DNA from: Thamnocephalis sphaerospora
Taxonomy: Eukaryota > Zoopagomycota > Zoopagomycetes > Zoopagales > Sigmoideomycetaceae
Length of the DNA stretch: 26,809 nt
Reading direction: 5' to 3'
Assembly (NCBI GenBank): GCA_003614735.1
Contig: KZ992604.1
Span: 1-26,809, forward strand
Positions 20,062-26,809 of this stretch are shown piece by piece. A model generated the notes under the pieces. That model made no database searches. It saw only the letters and a program-made list of their open reading frames with translations, and was not told the origin of the DNA. How positions within the stretch are numbered: the stretch's first letter is position 1; every line of letters starts with the position of its first letter. A program made the position numbers and the translations under genes.

Positions 20062-20488
20062 GGTGGCAGAGTGAACAAAAATAAAAGATGTTTTTGTAGC
20101 GCCGCCACGGCACGCAGCCCTGCCACCGTAAAGAGCTGCACACCCGTGCCAGACACGTCGTCTACGGCAACACAGCGTGACATACAGGCGGGTTGCGGAG
20201 GATATGCCTACGCTAGAGACACATGCGTTGTACGTGGCGTAACTCTTTGCCTGCTGGTGCCACTAAACATGTCCTGTATACGGTGTCGCCGCTGTTTGTC
20301 GCCGCCTATTGGCACGCTGCGCGCGGCTATGCGTCATCTGGACCCATCGAGTTGACGGCTATACTGTTCGGAGATAGTAACTTTGCGCTGGCCGGCCAAC
20401 CGTAACATTTGCCGAAAATAAAAACAGGCCTGTACATGTGCCGTTGGCGCCACGGCTACGCTGTTCATCCGCTATCAACATCAACACC
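20062..20488. other. Divergent intergenic region between PTH2 and the ABCC gene
   Basis: A 427-bp region with start codons facing outward on both sides, so it probably holds both promoters. AAAATAAAAA words occur near 20077-20090 and 20415. No gene is recognised. Confidence 0.5.
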
Positions 20489-23400
20489 ATGTATCAGACG
20501 GTATCTAACTTGGCAGACAACGCTGCCCACTGGAACAACGAGGAGGTATTTCCCGTAAGTATTCATAAGGTTGAGTATCGACGGTGGTGTGGCAGGGCGA
20601 GGTTTGATAAACGAACGAACGTCCATCCAACTTACAGCGTATCGCACCACGCTGATTGCTTAGAACACGGATAAGGTGCCGTCGGTATTCTACCAGCGCA
20701 AGCTGCAAGTATACGCCGCTGTTGCTAGACTTGGCATTGGCTTACATGCGTCTCCAATGATAGATGGATCAGCGTAGCCATCCCCTTGCTGGCCGTGCTA
20801 GCTTCGGCAGGCCTACTGTTTTTCCAGTGGCGTCGCCAGCGTGCCGTTCTTGGCTATCAGCCTTTGGTGCCAGGCAGTGACGAAGCGCATTCAACGGCCG
20901 GCGGTGGCGAGACGGAAGACGGCTTGGAGACCGACCAGATTGCAGACGTAGATATGTCCGAGGCTATTGATTCGTCAACCGGAAGGGTGATGGCGGCCAA
21001 GGAGCTGCGCTGGTCACCTCTGGAAGCTATCAAGCTTGCGCTGGCTGTTATTGGCATTGTTCTGTCTAGTGCGCACCTTGCTTGGTGTTTAGGTCAGGCG
21101 AATTTCGATACACTCTATCTGCTCACACCAGCAGTCGCGTTGATCATTTGGGCAAGTGTGCACGCGCATGCAAGGCGCACATTGCGGCGCTAACGTCCGG
21201 CTGTGGCCTGTGACAGACCTATCTTGGCGGCATATCACTGGTCAAGTTACGCTTTGGACTGTGGGGACGTGCACGCATCCTTGCACCTCACCAGCATACC
21301 CTGTACACGGTGCTATCACTTAGCGCTGGCGTTGACATTTTTACGCTACTATCCAGCGATGTGGCCGGAGAGGAAGCAGCCAGGTTTTATTTTGCTGCTG
21401 CTCATGCGGGCATTACAGCGGCGGCAGTTGTAGCCATGCTGGTGACGCGCACAGCGCCCATCACTCTGACATCGGATGGTCGCGAAACAACCCATGAGTC
21501 GGGCTGCTCCATCCTAGAGTCCGTAAGCTATGGCTGGCTGACGCCACTTGTCGTCAAAGGCTACAAAAGCTCGCTAAAGGCGGCCGACCTGTGGCAGCTG
21601 GCAGACAGTGATAGAGCAAAGCATGTTATCGAAACATTTGCGGTACAGCGGTAAGAGTCGCAACTCGCTCAGGTCACCACTATGTCCGTCGCACGGCACG
21701 ATTGCTAACTTTGTTAATGCACACGCTCTAGCCACTCAACAATCTTGCGCGCACTCGCATCGATGCTACGCTGGAAGCTGTTGGCGCAGTTTACCTATTC
21801 CATGATAGCGCTCGGTCTAAAGTTTGCGCTCCCCTTGCTCATGTATCGCATTCTCGACTACATCGCCAATCCGTCCTCAGCGCCGCCCTCGGTGGCACTC
21901 ATGAATGTGTTTGGTCTTTTGCTCGTGTCGCTTGTCGCAAGCATCGTTAACAACCGCTCCGACTTTCTCAGCCGGCGCATGTCGGTGCGCTTCAAGGCCG
22001 TCCTCACTAACCTGCTTTTTGCCAAAACGCTTCGTCGACGCACCACAACCAAGCCAGCGAAAGCTAAATTAGCAATGGACGATAGTGACGAAGATGCGAC
22101 AGGAGATTTGGCCAAAGATAGCGAGAAAGACGGCGCAGCTACGGATGCCGGTACCATCACAAATCTGCTGAACGTGGACACCGAAAGTATTGCCGAGCTG
22201 AGCGCATACTTGCCAATGTTCTGGAGCACACCCATCCAAATTGTAATTGCGCTGTATTATCTATGGCACCTACTAGGCGTGGCTATTCTATTTGGCATGC
22301 TTGCCATAGCGCCATCGCTTGCATTCAGCCAATGGGCCAGCAATTGGTATGCCAAGCTGTACAAAGCAATGATGAAAGTGTCCGACGCTCGCCTCTCGGC
22401 AACCAACGAGGTAAGCATTCACACGCGAGACACACGTACTGCACGACCGCTTACAACTGAGCACTAGTTATTGCAAGGTATCCGTGTCGTCAAGTTGTTT
22501 GCTTGGGAGCCGCAGCTACGCGAAAAGATTCTCGGTCTGCGCGAGGCAGAGTTGCACCAGCTTTGGCAAAACGTCAAGGCAATGTTTCTACTGGGATTCA
22601 TCGGCTCCAGCCTTCCGGCCATGATCACCCTTTTTACATTTGGCTCTTATACATGGCTGCTTGGCCATAAGCTGAGCGCAGCAACGGCATTCACCGCCAT
22701 CTCGCTGCTGGATATTCTGCAGTCCGCCACGACTGGCTTGCCCAGACTCATTAGCTGGGCGCAAAAGTGCAACGTGGCAGCGCAGCGGATCACAACGTTT
22801 CTCGGCGAATCCGACATTGAGCCAACAACACTACCTTTAGCCTCAGAAGATGATGCTGACGGCAACACAATTATCGGGTTTGTCGATGCAGACTTTAGCT
22901 GGGCAGAAGAGGAGGCTATTCATATCGCGGATGATGATACCGGCAGTATCAATGGCCAACAGAATGCAGCAGTGCCGCAGAACGGGTTTATGCTGAAGCA
23001 TTTAAACATGCGCTTCCCTACCGGACAGCTGAGCATCGTTGCTGGGCCTACTGGCTGTGGCAAGACCTCACTGCTGATGGCTCTTCTCGGAGGTAAGGAG
23101 CGGACGCTGCATTTTGACGTCCACGTACTTGGACTGACTTGGTGCAGAAATGCGCTGCACACGCGGACATGCTTTGATTCCACGCCGATCGACGGACGAG
23201 CCGCCAACATTGGCTGGCTCTATTGTCGATGTGGCATATGTGGCGCAACAGGCCTGGCTACAAAACATCTCCATCCGAGACAACATTTTATTTGGGCAAA
23301 AGTACGATGCAGCACGCTACGAGCAGGTGTTACATGCATGCGCTCTCGAGCGAGACTTGAATGCGCTGGCTGCAGGTGATAGGACAGAAATCGGCGAAAA

Positions 23401-26191
23401 GGGCATCACGCTATCCGGCGGTCAGAAGCAACGCGTAGCACTGGCCCGTGCCGTGTACAGTACAGCACGCCATCTACTGCTTGACGACTGTTTGTCTGCG
23501 GTGGATGCGCACACGGCCAGACATATTGTCGAAGAATGCCTACGAGGCCCGCTGGTGCTCGGCCGTACTTGCATTCTGGTCACGCACCATGTAGATCTTT
23601 GCGCCCACGATGCCTCATTTATTGTCATTATGCGTGCCGGCAGAGCGGTGGCGCAGGGAACAGTCAAGGAGATTGTCGATGCTGGACTCTTTTCGGACGC
23701 GTTTTCCGTAACGGTCTCTACCTCAACCGGCCACAAATCTTCTCTCTCAACGCAGCCAAACAATAAGACGGAAGGTGCCGACACAGCAACGACGTCCATC
23801 GACAGGTTATGCGACAGCGAAGGTGATGCCAGCCAGCTCCAGCCAACGCAAAAAACTAGCGGACAGCTCACGGAAGAGGAGGGACACGCGGAAGGCAAAA
23901 CAGACATGCGCAACTATTATCTGTATATTCGCGCCAGCGGCGGCTATGCCTACTGGGCGTTTTTGATATCCGTGCTGCTGGCTAGCCAGTTTGTGACCAT
24001 TGCAGGAACCAACTGGCTGCGCCATTGGGTAAACTCTTACGAATCCGGCGGCAACCAACCGGAAGCGGCGAGGTCAGTTGGCTACTATCTCGGCATCTAC
24101 ATTTCCTTCAATCTTCTTGCTCTTGTCGTTTTCATGTTTGGTAACTGGCTAGAGTTTTGCGGCTCAATCCGAGCCAGCCGCAAGCTGTTTCAGCGTCTGC
24201 TGGACCGTGTTCTCCATGCCCGGCTGCGATTCTTTGACATCACGCCCGTTGGCCGACTGATGAACCGCTTCAGCAAGGATATTGAGGACATTGACCGGAG
24301 CCTGGTGCAAATGCTATCATTGTTCCTCATGATGACATCACAGGCATTAGGCGTCCTAGCAGCGATCACCTTTGCCACGCCAGAATTTCTCCTAGTCAGC
24401 ATGGTCATTGGTGAGTGGCAGCATGCAGTTTAGCATCGCCAGCGCTAACACCAGTCATCCTACGCGCTGTATCAGTGTTTCTCTTTTCTACGGTAGCTTC
24501 GCTTTATCTGGCATCGTCACGCGAGCTGAAGCGCATAGAGTCGGTGTCCAAATCGCCGCTGCTTACTCTCTTTGGCGAGACATTAACGTGAGTGCTGCAA
24601 CCCGCCCACGCTGATCTCTAGGCATTGACTTTGGAGCGCACTTGCTATATTGTGCGCTCAGCGGTGTTGCGACCATACGTGCATTCGGTGGAGAGGCCAG
24701 GTTTATAAGCGAGAGCATCGAACGCACTGATGACGCCAATCGCCCATTCTACCTTCGCTGGACAGCTAATCGCTGGCTTAATTGGCGCACCGACGCTATT
24801 GGCGCGCTCGTAAGTTTTTCTGCCGCACTTTTTATTATGGCCAATCGCGACAGAATGGATGCCGGACTGGCGGGTCTATCGCTGAGTTTTGCACTGCAGT
24901 TTGTCAACTTGTCGATGGTGAGTTGCAAATGGCGTCAAATAGCTACGTACCGCGGTTAATTTTGCACCATCTAGTGGACGGTTCGTGCCTACGGAGCAGT
25001 TGAAATGTCCATGAATAGCGTGGAGCGAGTGCGCGAGTATTTGAGCATAGAGCAGGAGTCACCAGCGATTATTGCGGACCGTCGCGTTGCCGAAAATGTA
25101 AGTGTCAAATGCAACGTGCGTTCGCAAGCCCTCGCTAAGCAAAGTACACGTTTGCGTTGCACTCAGTGGCCAGAAACCGGCGAAATTAAAGTTGAAGACC
25201 TGATGGTGCAATATACACCAGACGGTAAACCAGTCGTGCGCGACCTTTCGTTTGCAGTGCAGCCTGGTGAGCGCGTCGGTATTGTCGGTCGCACCGGTAA
25301 GCTATCGTAAGCTGCGCGCTGCTCAATTTACATTCGTCTAAGCATACCCTTCCTTACAACAGGTGCTGGCAAGTCCACGCTGGCTGTTTCCTTTTTCCGC
25401 TTTGTCGAAGCGACATCTGGGCGTATCGTTATCGACAACGTTGACATCAGTCAAATTGGGCTGCACGATCTACGCTCGCACTTGACCATCATCCCGCAAG
25501 ATCCTATCCTGTTCAACGGCACTATTCGCAGCAATCTCGACCCGTTCAACGTACATGACGACGAATCCATCTGGCATGCGTTGCGGCGTAGTCATCTGAT
25601 TGACGAGAATGGGCAGCATACGGCCGGTCTAGAATCGCTGGACGCAGCGGTTATGGAGAACGGCTCCAATTTCAGTCAGGGCCAGCGCCAGCTACTGGCA
25701 ATGGCACGCGCACTTTTGCGAAACAACAAGGTGTGTGTCCTGTGTGACGCGATACGGTTGCATCTACAGTGGTGCTAACGCTTTGCATGGTCACGACAGT
25801 TGATCATCATGGACGAGGCAACGGCATCAGTCGACGTTGAAACAGATACCAAGATTCAACATACAATTCGCGAAGAGTTTACTGGCGCAACACTTCTTTG
25901 TATCGCGCATCGACTGCGTACCATTATTGATTACGACAAAGTGCTAGTAATGGGTACGTGTGTGTGTGTGTGTGTGTGTACTTTGGACGCCGTCGACTAT
26001 CTCCTGCTAATGCGCACCATACAATAGATGCCGGCCGTCTAGTGGAGTATGACTCGCCATATGCGCTTATTCAAAGGCCCACCAGCTTGTTCCGCCAGCT
26101 GTGCGAACGTTCGGGAGAGTTTGACATGCTTCAATTGCTCGCCAAGGCCGCCCATACCAAAGAGAATGGTGGCGCAAACTCTAGCGCGTAA
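20489..26191 (+). CDS. ABC transporter, subfamily C (MRP/Ycf1-like), full length
   Basis: Thirteen exons: 20489-20554, 20729-21157, 21217-21650, 21732-22410, 22468-23092, 23148-24410, 24455-24587, 24662-24917, 24975-25097, 25167-25296, 25363-25730, 25800-25953, 26028-26191; 1607 residues. The order is TMD0 (about 30-230), linker, TMD1, NBD1, TMD2, NBD2. NBD1 has Walker [10 protein letters not shown] (729-737), LSGGQKQR (833) and Walker B LLLDD (854-858), where Asp replaces the catalytic Glu as is usual for ABCC. NBD2 has GRTGAGKST (1377-1385), FSQGQRQ (1483-1489) and [11 protein letters not shown] with the catalytic Glu1508. Landmarks [13 protein letters not shown] and [14 protein letters not shown] are ABCC-typical. 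Members export glutathione conjugates, metals or drugs at the vacuole or plasma membrane; the substrate is unknown here. Exons 3-13 are firm. Exon 1 and the exon 1-3 joins are less certain. Introns 6 (44 nt) and 12 ((GT)11 tract) are unusual. Confidence 0.93.
25958..25979. repeat. (GT)11 microsatellite in the last ABCC intron
   Basis: Eleven GT units beginning five bases into the intron, immediately after the GTAC of the donor at 25954. Confidence 0.95.
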
Positions 26192-26809
26192 TGCAAGATG
26201 AATGGCTGCAGCAACGTGAATGTACTTCACTGGATGTGTTCGCTCATCCACTTGAACAGTCAGAGTCCGGCCTTGTAAGCATTAAAGCGTTTATAGCAAG
26301 TGCGGACTGTAGTGCCTGCAAATGCATAGAAACCCCTAAATACCAAAGCTTACCATCGGTTCAGCATAATATTACCACTTGCTGGGCCTGCCGCCCGCCA
26401 CCAGGATATGTCATCATGGCACGCACGATCCGCCGGGCACGGACGAGTTGGTGGATGACGGTACGCCGAAAGGCAATGAAGCTGGCAGCTGAGAAAGGCC
26501 GCGGCACCGCACTCCCCATGGGACTGCCACTGCTGTTCTATCCGTCGCCGCTCCTCACGTACGATGGGCCAGAGTGGGTGACCAATCTGCTACTCAAGTG
26601 GTGGACCGGGCGCCTGCCGGTTTACAACGACAAGGTGAACTGCAGCCGCTGCGCGCAGGGCCACCGATCACGCGTGCACATTCTCCGTTGCCACCGGATC
26701 ATCTCCCGGCTGCAAATGGTGGGATTCGAGATTGACTCGCGGTCCATAGTCCATCCGCTGGATCAGGCGCTGCAGAGGTTCTCTGTGTTCTCGCTCGAAG
26801 GACGTGGAT
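26191..26809 (+). CDS. Open frame with CCHC zinc-knuckle region, probable non-LTR retrotransposon C-terminal fragment (runs off window)
   Basis: The frame is open from an ATG at 26191, overlapping the last base of the ABCC stop codon, to the window edge (206 codons, 3' incomplete). Codons up to 26380 are intergenic in context and may be open by chance; the next ATG is 26416. From 26381 the protein repeats the basic module of the 7572-7892 ORF, then continues with LLLKWWTGRLPVYNDKVN and CSRCAQGHRSRVHILRC, a C-x2-C-x8-H-x3-C knuckle preceded by a tGrlp-type helix. This arrangement is usual at the C-terminus of LINE-type reverse transcriptase proteins. No reverse transcriptase motifs lie upstream, so it looks 5'-truncated. 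A host gene with a similar zinc knuckle remains possible. Confidence 0.5.
   Translation, partial: MQDEWLQQRECTSLDVFAHPLEQSESGLVSIKAFIASADCSACKCIETPKYQSLPSVQHNITTCWACRPPPGYVIMARTIRRARTSWWMTVRRKAMKLAAEKGRGTALPMGLPLLFYPSPLLTYDGPEWVTNLLLKWWTGRLPVYNDKVNCSRCAQGHRSRVHILRCHRIISRLQMVGFEIDSRSIVHPLDQALQRFSVFSLEGRG
26381..26501 (+). repeat. 121-bp dispersed direct repeat, copy B
   Basis: Matches 7768-7888 with three differences over 121 bp without gaps. In the same reading frame as copy A but with different sequence before and after it. Confidence 0.95.

Noticed and set aside
20438-20674. Upstream ATG at 20438 as the ABCC start
   Set aside because: It would add 17 residues without transmembrane or conserved content; the ATG at 20489 with the GTAAGT donor at 20555 is simpler, though unproven.

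Overview
The window looks like nuclear DNA of a filamentous fungus, most likely an early-diverging lineage. The reasons are a Ste12 regulator that joins the STE DNA-binding domain to two C2H2 fingers, peroxisomal PXMP4, an AIFM2-like oxidoreductase, genes split by many short introns (mostly about 55-90 nt, GTRNGT donors, CTAAC/CTGAC-like branch sites) and a nuclear tRNA-Glu(UUC). The lineage is inferred; nothing seen fixes the species. Exon joins were worked out by hand from reading frame, splice signals and family conservation.

Layout. 81-1904 (-) is STE12-like. It is followed by about 3.5 kb without a convincing gene; the part next to STE12 is strongly purine-rich on the + strand and rich in microsatellites. 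5391-6627 (-) is an AIFM2/FSP1-type FAD oxidoreductase with one intron. 7093-7164 (-) is tRNA-Glu with an upstream TATA and an oligo-T terminator. From about 7.5 to 14.6 kb the content looks lineage-specific: a 106-codon ORF carrying a 121-bp module, a seven-helix GPCR-like gene (8466-9478, -), an F-box protein gene (11198-12655, +) and a second, oppositely oriented paralogue of the seven-helix gene (13557-14539, +).

From 14.7 to 26.2 kb the genes are conserved and intron-rich. They are EXO1 (14743-17666, -, ten exons), PXMP4 (18149-18959, -, three exons), PTH2-type peptidyl-tRNA hydrolase (19205-20061, -, six exons) and, divergently, a full-length ABCC/MRP transporter (20489-26191, +, about thirteen exons). 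From the transporter stop to the window edge a further frame stays open. It repeats the 121-bp module of 7768-7888 and continues into a CCHC zinc-knuckle region like the C-terminus of non-LTR retrotransposon proteins.

There is no evident operon-like functional link: these are signalling/transcription (STE12, 7TM), protein turnover (F-box), DNA repair (EXO1), peroxisome (PXMP4), translation quality (PTH2) and efflux (ABCC) genes. The most unusual points are the paired GPCR-like genes with a shared intron position, and the 121-bp coding module present in frame in two otherwise different ORFs.
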